From Ferruginibacter sp. (GTDB lineage: Bacteria; Bacteroidota; Bacteroidia; Chitinophagales; Chitinophagaceae), in assembly GCA_014379625.1 (NCBI GenBank), contig JACMLJ010000041.1, positions 62,001 through 126,000 of the forward strand: 64,000 nt of DNA. Reading direction: 5' to 3'. Positions within the stretch are counted from its first letter, which is position 1, and every line of letters starts with the position of its first letter. Below are positions 53,598 through 62,518 of this stretch, piece after piece. A program made the position numbers and the translations under genes. Below the pieces are notes generated by a model. The model was given only the letters and a program-made list of their open reading frames with translations, had not been told where the DNA came from and ran no database searches.

Positions 53598-55094
53598 ATG
53601 ATTAACAAATCGAATTGTCTCTTCATATTTTGCTTTTGGGTTACTGCCCCGCTCATTGCCCAGATCACTGTTTCAGATTCAACCAGCCTGGTTAACGGAA
53701 TGACCAGGCAAAAAGTACAGGATCCTATTGTACTGAACCCTACAACCATCAATCAATTACTGGCCCCTGATGCGATGCAAAGCCCCGGGATAAAACAATT
53801 TGGCCCGCAGGGTAAACTGAATGCAAAAAAGTTTTGGCTGATGCGTTTTACAGGTAATAAAAAAATTGCCTGGAATATCACTGTTCCGAAGGCAGGAACT
53901 TATGCTGTTGATTTTTTGATCAATAGCAAAGCGGGCACCTCAATTAAACTTACCGGGCCCGCCAACAGTTTTCTATTTATCCCCGCCGAAAAAGGATGGC
54001 AACGTGCACAAGCCACCGGTGTGTTGCAATTACCAGCCGGAAAAGGAACTATCACCCTGCAGCTTGCAGAAACAAAAGATACCATCGATATTAAATCAAT
54101 TGAACTGGTTAATGTTAGCGAAAAGAAAAACATCGAACAACGTGCTCGTAAATTTAAAGGGGATGCCACCTGGATGAAGGATGCCGGTTATGGAATTATG
54201 TTACAGGTTGGGGGTTGGGCCTATCCTGCCAAAGGCGATAAAAAACCATGGCCTGGCTTTGCCGAAGATTTTGATGTAAAGGGTTTTGTTGACAAGATAA
54301 GGGACATGGGAGGCAAGTATATTGTTTGGAGCGCTACCTGGTCTGATTATCTTTTTCCAGCCCCCATAAAAGCCATTGCGGGTGTACTTCCTGCACGGGT
54401 TAGCAAAAGGGACCTGTTGGGTGATATCATTAAAGAATGCCAGAAATATGATATCAGGGTGATGATGTATTACCACCTGGGACATGACCATAAAGAAGTA
54501 TTGCTTGCCAAAGGTTGGAAAGATTCAACAGCAGAAGATTATAAGTCGAGACAGCATTGGCTAAACCTCGAAACAAAGATTTTTACTGAAATAGGCAACC
54601 GGTATGGTAAGGGATTAAATGCTGTTTTTTTAGATGATGGATGCGTGTGGTATCCCGCGGATTTTGAAAAGCTGGGAGCAGCCTTAAAAGCGGGCAATCC
54701 TAAAAGGTTGATTTGTTATAACCCGTGGATAGGCGCTAACCTTACGCCCTTCCAGGATTTTTATTGTGGTGAAGGCTTTGATGGGAAAGAAACACCCTAC
54801 CAACTGGAAGACGGTTTTATTGCGGAAGGACCGCAGAAAGGCCTGCAATTATTCGGCAATTTTATTTTCGATGGTCCCGACTGGGGTATTAACAAGCCCA
54901 ACACAGTTATAAGGGCGCCGCGGAGGTGGACGGTGGATAAAATTGTTGAAATGACGAAACGCCTGGAGAAAGAACGCTATTCGGTTGCTATAAATTTATT
55001 GATGTACGAAGATGGAACCATTGGTGAAGCGAGCTACAATATGTTGAAAGAAGCGGCTATAAAATTAAAAAGGGGTAAATGGGCAGATCAATAA
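53598..55094 (+). CDS. Fucosidase-like (GH29-related) exported protein
   Basis: A predicted exported hydrolase related to the alpha-L-fucosidase TIM barrel. I choose the ATG at 53598, which gives a compact signal peptide (ending PLIAQ); in-frame ATGs at 53529 and 53541 would add a long basic leader. Seen: an N-terminal beta-sandwich with carbohydrate-binding character (about 45-195; WNITVPKAGTYAVDFLIN, LQLPAGKGTITLQLAETKD), then the barrel with MKDAGYGIMLQVGGWAY, DKIRDMGGKYIVWSATW, YDIRVMMYYHLGHDH and GLNAVFLDDGCVWYP. The Asp pair at 346-347 sits where GH29 places its nucleophile. The usual GH29 C-terminal sandwich is absent, so the order is reversed relative to classical members. Removal of fucose from xyloglucan would fit, but specificity is unproven. 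Confidence 0.78.
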   Translation: MINKSNCLFIFCFWVTAPLIAQITVSDSTSLVNGMTRQKVQDPIVLNPTTINQLLAPDAMQSPGIKQFGPQGKLNAKKFWLMRFTGNKKIAWNITVPKAGTYAVDFLINSKAGTSIKLTGPANSFLFIPAEKGWQRAQATGVLQLPAGKGTITLQLAETKDTIDIKSIELVNVSEKKNIEQRARKFKGDATWMKDAGYGIMLQVGGWAYPAKGDKKPWPGFAEDFDVKGFVDKIRDMGGKYIVWSATWSDYLFPAPIKAIAGVLPARVSKRDLLGDIIKECQKYDIRVMMYYHLGHDHKEVLLAKGWKDSTAEDYKSRQHWLNLETKIFTEIGNRYGKGLNAVFLDDGCVWYPADFEKLGAALKAGNPKRLICYNPWIGANLTPFQDFYCGEGFDGKETPYQLEDGFIAEGPQKGLQLFGNFIFDGPDWGINKPNTVIRAPRRWTVDKIVEMTKRLEKERYSVAINLLMYEDGTIGEASYNMLKEAAIKLKRGKWADQ

Positions 55095-55325
55095 AACAAC
55101 CTTTATCAGCCTGACTCTACGATTGACCATGAAAAAACATTTTTATTAATACGATCGGTTATCCTTTGTTTACTATGCCTGCACCGCAGTAATTGAGAAT
55201 TTGAATAACACACAGGATATCCAAAAAAAATAGGGATCACCGCATATCTTTGAATAATGAAAAAAGGAAATGATTTTAATTTTTCCAATTCATTAAAATA
55301 AATCCCCCTTTATTAATACTTTACA

Positions 55326-56105
55326 ATGAGTGATAACCAGCTAAGTCCCCGAAGGGATTTTTTGAAACAAATGGCCACCTTGGGAGCTGCTGCATCCCTT
55401 GCCCCGGGTTTAATGAGTGCAGTGGATCCAGATTCAAATAAAGCAGGCGTTGGAGGTGAGGGATCTACTTTTTTGTTCCAGGGCGATTCTATTACAGATG
55501 GTAACAGAACACGCAACAATGACTGGAATCATGTGATGGGGCATGGGTATCAATATATTATTGCCAGCAAACTATGGTATGATTTTCCTAAAAAAGGGTT
55601 CCATTTTTTTAACCGTGGTATTAGTGGCAACAAGGTTACTGACCTGGCCGCACGCTGGCAAAAGGATACACTTGATTTAAAGCCGGATGTGTTGAGCATT
55701 TTAATTGGCATTAATGATCTTTCTGCATTTATGAATGGAAATAAAAACTTTGGAGCAGCTCAGTATGAAGATGGATACAGGGCTTTATTGAAGCAAACAA
55801 AAGAGCAATTTCCCAATATTCAATTCGTACTCTGCGAACCTTTTATTTTACCTGTGGGCAAGGTAAAAGAGAAGTGGGAAGAATATTCCAATGAACTGGA
55901 AAAAAGAAGGGAAATAGTGAAACAATTAAGTGTTGAATACAACGCAGTTTTTGTAGCATTTCAAGATGTGTTTAATAAGGCTTTATCAAAAGCGCCCGCT
56001 GAATATTGGATATGGGATGGGATCCACCCAATGCCGGCAGGCCACGAACTGATGGCAAGGGAATGGATACAACAGGTGCGTAAAAAACTAAAGTTTGTTA
56101 AATAA
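55326..56105 (+). CDS. Tat-exported SGNH/GDSL-family esterase
   Basis: A predicted exported carbohydrate esterase. Seen: a twin-arginine signal (PRRDFLKQ followed by a small-residue hydrophobic stretch to about 35), and all four SGNH blocks: nucleophile Ser 55 in FQGDSITDG, block II Gly in NRGISGNKV, block III Asn in LIGINDLS, and the Asp 231/His 234 pair in WDGIHP. Its 259 residues are the usual length. It is last in a plus-strand run after the beta-helix and fucosidase-like genes. Deacetylation of O-acetylated xyloglucan oligosaccharides is a reasonable inference; other hemicellulose esters are possible. Confidence 0.88.
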   Translation: MSDNQLSPRRDFLKQMATLGAAASLAPGLMSAVDPDSNKAGVGGEGSTFLFQGDSITDGNRTRNNDWNHVMGHGYQYIIASKLWYDFPKKGFHFFNRGISGNKVTDLAARWQKDTLDLKPDVLSILIGINDLSAFMNGNKNFGAAQYEDGYRALLKQTKEQFPNIQFVLCEPFILPVGKVKEKWEEYSNELEKRREIVKQLSVEYNAVFVAFQDVFNKALSKAPAEYWIWDGIHPMPAGHELMAREWIQQVRKKLKFVK

Positions 56106-56122
56106 GGGTAGTACAATCAATG

Positions 56123-56285
56123 TCGTTTAGTTAAGCCCTGCAATCAATTGCCCTATCCTTCAGGGCGGGGGCAGAGCGTTACCATATTTTATTTTGGCTT
56201 TAGCCAAACAATGTTTCGGCTAAAGCCGGATTTTTTATTGTCAATTTTTATCCCCGTCCGCCGCAGCGGACGGGGCAGTTAAAAC
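56123..56285 (-). repeat. Palindrome-rich interspersed repeat, copy B (inverted relative to copy A)
   Basis: The reverse complement of this stretch matches copy A at 34311-34484 over nearly all its length, including the CCCCGTCCGC/GCGGACGGGG palindrome, the GGCTTTAGC/GCTAAAGCC stem, the CCCGCCCT-GAA-GG stem and the TCGTTTAGTTAAG end (56123-56135). It fills the gap between two convergent genes, ending about 10 bases from the 3' end of hybrid regulator 2, where its hairpins could also stop transcription from both sides. Confidence 0.75.
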
Positions 56286-56295
56286 TCTTACCAGG

Positions 56296-59200
56296 TCATT
56301 CCTCCTGCGCCTGGTATTGAGAAGGAGTAACCCCGAATTCTTCTTTAAAATGTTTGGTAAATATTTTGGGACTGTTGAAGCCTACTTCGTACGCTATTTC
56401 CGAAATGGTCTTTTGGCTTTTCCTGACCAATTGGGCGGCACGTTTTAATCGCATGATCCTTATAAATTCTATGGGTGTTTTGCCTGTAAGCGCCAGAATT
56501 TTTTTGTATAAAACAGCCCTGCCCATAAACAAATCCCTGCTCAGTTCTTCCACTCCATAATCCGCATTATCCATATTTTTTTCTACGGCGGCAAATGCGC
56601 CGGTTATAAATTCTTCGTCAAGGGGGGTAACGGTTACTTCCGCCGGTGTTATTTCTACCTGCTGCTGAAATTTATTGCGTAACTGGTCCAGCAGTTTAAA
56701 TATGTTTCTTATCCGTGAAGCAAGTATCTCAAAAGTGAATGGCTTGGTAATGTAATCGTTGATACCCGCCCTGAACCCTTCGAGCTCAATTTCCTCACCA
56801 CCCATGGCCGTGAGCAATATTACCGGTATATGCGATGTACGGGGATCGGATTTTATTTTCCTGGATAATTCAATACCGTTCATAACCGGCATCATTATAT
56901 CGCTTACCACCATATCAGGTAAATTATCCTTTACATTTGTCCAGCCCTCTTTACCATTTATGGCTTCTATCACTTCGTAGTTTTGTTTCAGGTTATCTTT
57001 CAGGTAAAAACGAAAATCTTCATTGTCTTCAACTAATAAGATAGTAGGTTTTGATTTTCCATTCTTTACCGGTTGCTCCCATTTACTTTGATTATTTTCA
57101 TTTCCATTATGCATTGCGGACTGGTTACCGTTTAATATGATCTCTTCTTTTATATCGATCAGCCCGGTAAAACCCTGTGTTTCCTTTACCGGGAGGATCA
57201 CGGTAAAACAGGTTCCTTTTTCAGGCTCACTTTCTACCATTATCTTTCCTCCATGCAGCTTTACAAACTCTTTGGTAATGGCCAGGCCAATACCACTTCC
57301 GCTGTTCTGAACATCGCCGGGAGCCGTATGCTGGTAAAACCTTTCAAATATTTTATCGTGCATTTCGGCCGGTATACCAATACCACTATCGCTTACTTTA
57401 ATATGAATGAACGTATTTCCCGCTTCATTTTTTATGGAAGAAAAATTTACATTTACTTTGCCGCCGGGTGGAGAATACTTAAAAGCATTGGACAATAGGT
57501 TGAAAAGAATCTTTTCGAGTTTATCCTTATCAAAAAAAGTTTCCAGCTTTTCGCTGTTGGCTGAAAAAGTTAACGCAATATCTTTTTTCTCGGAAATATC
57601 TGAAAAGGAATACGTGATCTCCCGTGTAAACTGCACCATATCTTCGAGGGAAAGATGAACGCTAAATTCCTGGACCTCCATTTTTCTGAAATCGAGTAAT
57701 TGATTTACGAGGTTCAGCAATCTTTTGGCATTGCGCTGCACTATCTGCAATTGCTTTTTATTCTCTGAATCATGGGTTTTGTTTACCATTTTTTCCAGGG
57801 GCAAAAGTATCAGGCTAAGGGGTGTGCGGAACTCGTGGCTTACATTGGTGAAAAATTTTGTTTTCAGGGCATCCAGTTCCTGTATCCTCAGGGCTTCTTT
57901 TCGCTGCTGCGCTACTTCAAACCGCATGTGGGCCCGCTCGAGGATAATTCGCCGGGCAACCCAAAGGGCTACGATAATAAAAACGGCATATAAAAACCAG
58001 GCAAGCTGGGTTTTCCAGAAAGGCGGTTCAATTTTTATAACAAGGGTTGATTCACGTACATCCCAACTGCCCGCTTCATCGGTAGCTTTTACCCGGAAGG
58101 TGTAAGTACCGGGGTCAAGATTGGTATAAATGGCTTTGCGGGTCAGGCCATCGGTATATGTCCAATCCAGGTTAAATCCATCTAATTTATAAGCGTATTT
58201 TATTTTTTCCGGATTAAAAAAATCTAATCTTGCAAATTCAATGGCAAGTATATTCTCATCATGCTTTAGCACAATACCCGGGATTTCAGCAATGGATTGC
58301 GAAAGGATCACCCTCCCCCCTATTTTTTCACCAATCGCCACGCTTCGGTTGAATAACTGCAAGTCGGTAAGTACAATGCCGGAATTTGTTTTAAGCGGTT
58401 TAACAGCCGCCGGGTTAAAAAGATTGAACCCGCCCGCTCCTCCAAAAATCATTTCTCCTTTGGATGTTTTTAACGCAGCATTTTCATTAAATACGGCCCC
58501 CTGTAAACCGTCTAATTCATCATAGTTAATGGGATGAAGAACTATTGCGTCTTTCTTTTTTTGGTCAACTGAAATACATGACAATCCATTGGTAGTGCTT
58601 ATCCAAAGCCGTCCCTGGTCGTCTTCCAGGATATTCAGGATAGTGTTTGAGGGAAGCCCATCATTTGTACTGAAGGATTGGAACCTGTTATTTTTCCTGT
58701 TAAACACATTTAGCCCGCTTCTTGTACCTATCCACATCAACTGGCGGCTGTCTTTAAAAAGACAAAGGATGTTGTGATCACTGATTCCGCCCTGTTGATT
58801 GTTATAATTTACAAAGTGCGTAACCTGCTTATCCTTATCCAGTACATCTACACCATTATCAGTGCCTAACCACAGTCCTTCCTGTTCATCTTCCATGATC
58901 GCAGAAATATAAGTGGTATTAATGGCCGATTGCTGCGTAGCGTTCAGCCGGTAAAAAATATTGCTTTCCTGGTCAAACCGGTTAAGCCCACCTGCCAATG
59001 TTCCTATCCAAAGGTTCTTTTTTGAATCCTCATATATTTCCCAGATACTGTTGTTAGAAATACTATTGGGGTTTGCCGGATCATTTTTATAATGCGTAAA
59101 CCTGCCTTTCTCATAGCAATCGAGGCCTTCCAGGTAAGTTCCTATCCATAAACGCTGCCGGTGATCTATTAAGAGGCTTACTATCACATCGCTGCTGATG

Positions 59201-60438
59201 CTGTTGTCGTTGCCGGGGATGTGATGGTATTGCGTATACTTGCCGGCTAGCCTGTCAAAATATATAAGCCCCCCTCCATTGGTGCCAATCCATATGTTCC
59301 CTTTTGCATCTTCAGCAAAGCGATTAACATCATTAAATGGCAAGCCAACGGGATTTGACAGTTCGCGCCGGTAAGCCGGAAACTTTATTATATTTTCGTG
59401 GTAATAACTGATACCTTGTTTATAGGTTCCCAGCCAGATAATTCCTGTATTGTCTTTGTATGACGCGTTAATACTATTTTGGCTGAGGCTTTTTGTATCA
59501 TCATCATTATGAAGAATATAACGGATCGTATTAGTTTTCTTGTTATATACATTTACACCGCCATGATCGGTACATATCCAGATGTCGCCGCGGTCATCCT
59601 GCTGAACGCTGGATACCAGGTTCGTATTTAAATCAATATTTTTGCTCCCCTTCCCAAATAAAGTAGCTTTTCGGGTGGCTGTATTTAATCTCAACACACC
59701 TACAGGCGTACTGATTCCTGCATTGATCCACAGTTCGTTTTCGCTATCCAGGAAGAGAGAAAAACCCGCGCTCTTTTTATCAAATGCATGGGTAACGGCG
59801 GAGTCTTTTGCTATTATTTTACCATTCCGGGCATCGAGTATAGTGATAATACCACTATTATGAATAATATACAGGCGGTTATTTTTATCTGCTACAAATG
59901 ACGCTATCTGATCCTGCTGGTAAAGGCTTTTGAAAAGGACGGAGCTTTTTTTACTGGCACTACTATACGTGGAAAGAATCTGCCTGTCCATTAAAAAAAA
60001 GAAATTGCCCCTGCCATCATTCTTTATATCTGTAACCGAATTGCCGGTTAAGCCCATACGCTTCAGCAATGGTGACTCATTGCGCATCACCTTACCGCTT
60101 CCAGGGTCGAAAACATCAATTCCCCGGCCTAATTCAATCCACATTTTATTGTCCGGCCCTTCCATTATCCGGCTTATATGATCAAGTGACAGAGAAGTGG
60201 TGTCTCTATTGTCGTGCCGGTAAATTCTGAACCCATATCCATCATACCTGTTAAGCCCGATGGTGGTTCCTACCCATAGAAACCCCTGCCTGTCTTTATA
60301 AAAGCAATTTACCTGGTTATTAGACAGGCCGTTGGTAATATCGAGCCGGGAAAATGAATACTGACCGGATTGAGAAAAAGCATTTCCTATCGCGGCAACA
60401 AAAAAAAAGAAGATTACAATCAGGTTTCGGTAAAACAT
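56296..60438 (-). CDS. Hybrid two-component system sensor/regulator (HTCS), second copy
   Basis: Same architecture as the regulator at 6546-10694. Numbered from the ATG at 60438: signal peptide (about 1-23, NAFSQ), propeller sensor with LW(I/V)GT..GGL repeats (about 30-715), Y_Y_Y domain (LDPGTYTFRVKATDE), membrane helix near 806-830, kinase with His 868 in VSHEFRTPLSL and GSGIGLAI, receiver with Asp 1180 in SDIMMPVMNG, and AraC helix-turn-helix (MGRAVLYKKI, EIAYEVGFNSPKIFTKHF). I prefer this start because it opens directly on the signal peptide; the in-frame ATG at 60459 adds seven residues. A TTG-N16-TATCTTTG promoter-like sequence ends only 6 bases before the chosen ATG, implying an almost leaderless message. 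All phospho-acceptor residues are present. It lies convergent with the esterase gene. It could sense a different oligosaccharide from regulator 1. Confidence 0.95.
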   Translation of the reverse strand: MFYRNLIVIFFFFVAAIGNAFSQSGQYSFSRLDITNGLSNNQVNCFYKDRQGFLWVGTTIGLNRYDGYGFRIYRHDNRDTTSLSLDHISRIMEGPDNKMWIELGRGIDVFDPGSGKVMRNESPLLKRMGLTGNSVTDIKNDGRGNFFFLMDRQILSTYSSASKKSSVLFKSLYQQDQIASFVADKNNRLYIIHNSGIITILDARNGKIIAKDSAVTHAFDKKSAGFSLFLDSENELWINAGISTPVGVLRLNTATRKATLFGKGSKNIDLNTNLVSSVQQDDRGDIWICTDHGGVNVYNKKTNTIRYILHNDDDTKSLSQNSINASYKDNTGIIWLGTYKQGISYYHENIIKFPAYRRELSNPVGLPFNDVNRFAEDAKGNIWIGTNGGGLIYFDRLAGKYTQYHHIPGNDNSISSDVIVSLLIDHRQRLWIGTYLEGLDCYEKGRFTHYKNDPANPNSISNNSIWEIYEDSKKNLWIGTLAGGLNRFDQESNIFYRLNATQQSAINTTYISAIMEDEQEGLWLGTDNGVDVLDKDKQVTHFVNYNNQQGGISDHNILCLFKDSRQLMWIGTRSGLNVFNRKNNRFQSFSTNDGLPSNTILNILEDDQGRLWISTTNGLSCISVDQKKKDAIVLHPINYDELDGLQGAVFNENAALKTSKGEMIFGGAGGFNLFNPAAVKPLKTNSGIVLTDLQLFNRSVAIGEKIGGRVILSQSIAEIPGIVLKHDENILAIEFARLDFFNPEKIKYAYKLDGFNLDWTYTDGLTRKAIYTNLDPGTYTFRVKATDEAGSWDVRESTLVIKIEPPFWKTQLAWFLYAVFIIVALWVARRIILERAHMRFEVAQQRKEALRIQELDALKTKFFTNVSHEFRTPLSLILLPLEKMVNKTHDSENKKQLQIVQRNAKRLLNLVNQLLDFRKMEVQEFSVHLSLEDMVQFTREITYSFSDISEKKDIALTFSANSEKLETFFDKDKLEKILFNLLSNAFKYSPPGGKVNVNFSSIKNEAGNTFIHIKVSDSGIGIPAEMHDKIFERFYQHTAPGDVQNSGSGIGLAITKEFVKLHGGKIMVESEPEKGTCFTVILPVKETQGFTGLIDIKEEIILNGNQSAMHNGNENNQSKWEQPVKNGKSKPTILLVEDNEDFRFYLKDNLKQNYEVIEAINGKEGWTNVKDNLPDMVVSDIMMPVMNGIELSRKIKSDPRTSHIPVILLTAMGGEEIELEGFRAGINDYITKPFTFEILASRIRNIFKLLDQLRNKFQQQVEITPAEVTVTPLDEEFITGAFAAVEKNMDNADYGVEELSRDLFMGRAVLYKKILALTGKTPIEFIRIMRLKRAAQLVRKSQKTISEIAYEVGFNSPKIFTKHFKEEFGVTPSQYQAQEE

Positions 60439-60610
60439 TGTAAACAAAGATAACACCAATGCCTAAAACAATCCTGTTTTCATCCTGAGCCTTTTAACCT
60501 GGTAAAAAAGAAGTGAGATGGGTTTAATCAAAATACCAGTCAGGAGCGGCCGGTACATCCCCAGTTACCTCCAGGTGTAACTTTCCGGCTTTTGTTTGCA
60601 ACCCTCCCCT

Positions 60611-60641
60611 AAAAAAAACAGGGCCCACCCCGTGAACCCTG
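60611..60641 (-). terminator. Rho-independent terminator of the glucan phosphorylase-like gene
   Basis: On the minus strand CAGGGTTCAC-GGG-GTGGGCCCTG forms a 10-bp stem (two G-U pairs) immediately followed by eight T residues, about 31 bases past the stop at 60672. This is the cleanest intrinsic terminator in the window and marks the edge of the glycan locus. Confidence 0.85.
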
Positions 60642-60671
60642 CTATTCAATATCAATAAATTTTGAGTTTAT

Positions 60672-62324
60672 TTATTTGTATAATATCTGGTAATATTCAT
60701 CTGCCATCCGGTTACTGTCAAACTGAACCTGTACATCGTTCATGCCATTTTTCATGATGTCCCTCCAGGTTTCCTTATGATCGTAGTACAAAGGCAGTAT
60801 TTGTTTTTCCAAAATTTCGTACAACTGGTTAAGATCATATTCGTCCTGTTCCTGTACATGTATGTTTTCGTAGTCGATTGGCGGTACCACAAACCCATTG
60901 TTGCCATTATTGATAAATTCACATATCCAGCCATCATTGGTACTAAAGTTAACTGCTCCGTTCATAGCCGCAGTCATACCACTTGTGCCGCTCGCTTCTC
61001 TGGGCACCCGTGGATTATTCAGCCAAACATCAGCAGCCTGTTTTAAACGCTTACTTAACGAGAGTTCGTACCCGATGCACACGGCAACATTTTTATACTG
61101 CTTACTCAAATGTACCAGGTGATTAAAATCATTGATAGCAGGATAATCAAGTGGGTAAGGCTTTCCCGCCCAAATGATCTGTACGGGATATTTTGTATTG
61201 TTTAATAGTGCTTCAAAGCGTTTATGATCCCTTGTTATTAACTCCGCCCTTTTATAACCCGCAAAGCGGCGGGCCCATACAATGGTCAATACATCGGGGT
61301 TCATTAATTTACCTGTCTGGTCAGCAACCAGGTCCAATGCCCTTTTCTTCAAAAACCTTTTACGGTCGTCGAACCAAACATCGTTGCCATCCAGTTTGGC
61401 TTTGTATAATTGTTTATCCGCCCAGTAACGCCAGTTCTGCGCATTGGTAATGGCTTTAATTTCGCAAATACCGGAATACTTACCCCACATTCTACGACTC
61501 ACTTCACCATGTAACTGTGATACGCCATTCGCCAGTTTTGCAAAACGTAAAGCCGCCAGTGAATGATTAAACAGGTCATCGTTGATCCCGGTTAGCTTCC
61601 TTACATCATCAATATGCATACCGCAGAAATAACTCATCTTCTGGCATAAGTAGATATCATGCTTTTCATTTCCGGCTTCTTCAGGGGTATGCGTGGTAAA
61701 TACCAGCCGTTTCCTCACATCTTCAATATTTCCAAATTTCCTGTAAAGATAAAAAGCCGCGCTAAGTCCATGCGCTTCATTCAAATGGTATACTTCGGGG
61801 TTAAAATTCATTTCGTCCATTAATTTAGCCCCACCCACACCGAGCAATATAAACTGGGCCACTTTAGTAGCCACGTTACCATCATACAACCGATGGGTAA
61901 TGGTTTGGGTTACGTAATCATTCTCGGGCAAATCGGTGCTTAATAAAAACATCGGTGCGCTGTTGAATGTTTCGGGGTTAAGGTACCAGGCTTTTACCCA
62001 AATCGGATGGTCATGTATATTGATCTGGAATTTAATACCGGTATCTTCCAAAAAATTATATATCTTCTCATTCCACTGCACCTGCAGTGTTTGATCCGCG
62101 TTGCGTGCCTGGTCGTAATATCCGTATTTCCATAAAATGCCAATACCTACTAAATTTTGTTTTAGTTCATAAGCGCTCCGCATGTGCGAACCAGACAAGA
62201 ACCCAAGTCCGCCGCTATAAATTTTTAAAGGTTGGTGCACCGCGAATTCCATCGAAAAATAAGCAATACGTTTGCTGTAATTTTCATTTACAGCATAAGG
62301 AACTTTGAAATTGTTAAAACTCAT
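60672..62324 (-). CDS. Short-form alpha-glucan phosphorylase-like protein (GT35), PLP lysine replaced by threonine
   Basis: A cytoplasmic glycogen/maltodextrin phosphorylase homologue of the short type (550 residues versus about 800 for classical enzymes). Seen: YFSMEFAVHQPLKIYSGGLG at the N terminus, HLNEAHGLSAAF, FTTHTPEEAGNEKHD, VWARRFAGYKRAELI, QIIWAGKPYP and the cofactor-site region NPRVPREASGTSGMTAAMNG. In classical phosphorylases the residue after GM in that motif is the lysine that holds pyridoxal phosphate; here it is Thr 451. I see no replacement lysine nearby. It could be a lineage-typical variant with altered chemistry, or an inactive or non-phosphorolytic glycosyltransferase. It is monocistronic with its own terminator, and divergent from the agmatinase-like gene. 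Confidence 0.88.
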   Translation of the reverse strand: MSFNNFKVPYAVNENYSKRIAYFSMEFAVHQPLKIYSGGLGFLSGSHMRSAYELKQNLVGIGILWKYGYYDQARNADQTLQVQWNEKIYNFLEDTGIKFQINIHDHPIWVKAWYLNPETFNSAPMFLLSTDLPENDYVTQTITHRLYDGNVATKVAQFILLGVGGAKLMDEMNFNPEVYHLNEAHGLSAAFYLYRKFGNIEDVRKRLVFTTHTPEEAGNEKHDIYLCQKMSYFCGMHIDDVRKLTGINDDLFNHSLAALRFAKLANGVSQLHGEVSRRMWGKYSGICEIKAITNAQNWRYWADKQLYKAKLDGNDVWFDDRKRFLKKRALDLVADQTGKLMNPDVLTIVWARRFAGYKRAELITRDHKRFEALLNNTKYPVQIIWAGKPYPLDYPAINDFNHLVHLSKQYKNVAVCIGYELSLSKRLKQAADVWLNNPRVPREASGTSGMTAAMNGAVNFSTNDGWICEFINNGNNGFVVPPIDYENIHVQEQDEYDLNQLYEILEKQILPLYYDHKETWRDIMKNGMNDVQVQFDSNRMADEYYQILYK

Positions 62325-62469
62325 AAATCAGATAATTTAAATTGGAGTGCAAGATAAAGGGAATTTTCAGGAAAAGAAGATGAATAGCTATAATTGTGTG
62401 TCTTGCATACGCAATAGGATATTAACCGGACCCACCCACTTTTTAAAAATAAACCTTCCATATATTTAT

Positions 62470-62477
62470 TACATTTG
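62470..62477 (+). promoter_or_regulatory. Likely -7 box for the agmatinase-like gene
   Basis: TACATTTG matches TAnnTTTG and lies 41 bases before the ATG at 62519, in the 194-base gap between two divergent genes. No good -33 element is seen. Confidence 0.4.
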
Positions 62478-62518
62478 AAATAAATGTTACACTCAAACGG
62501 CAAAATACCTTTTTTATT

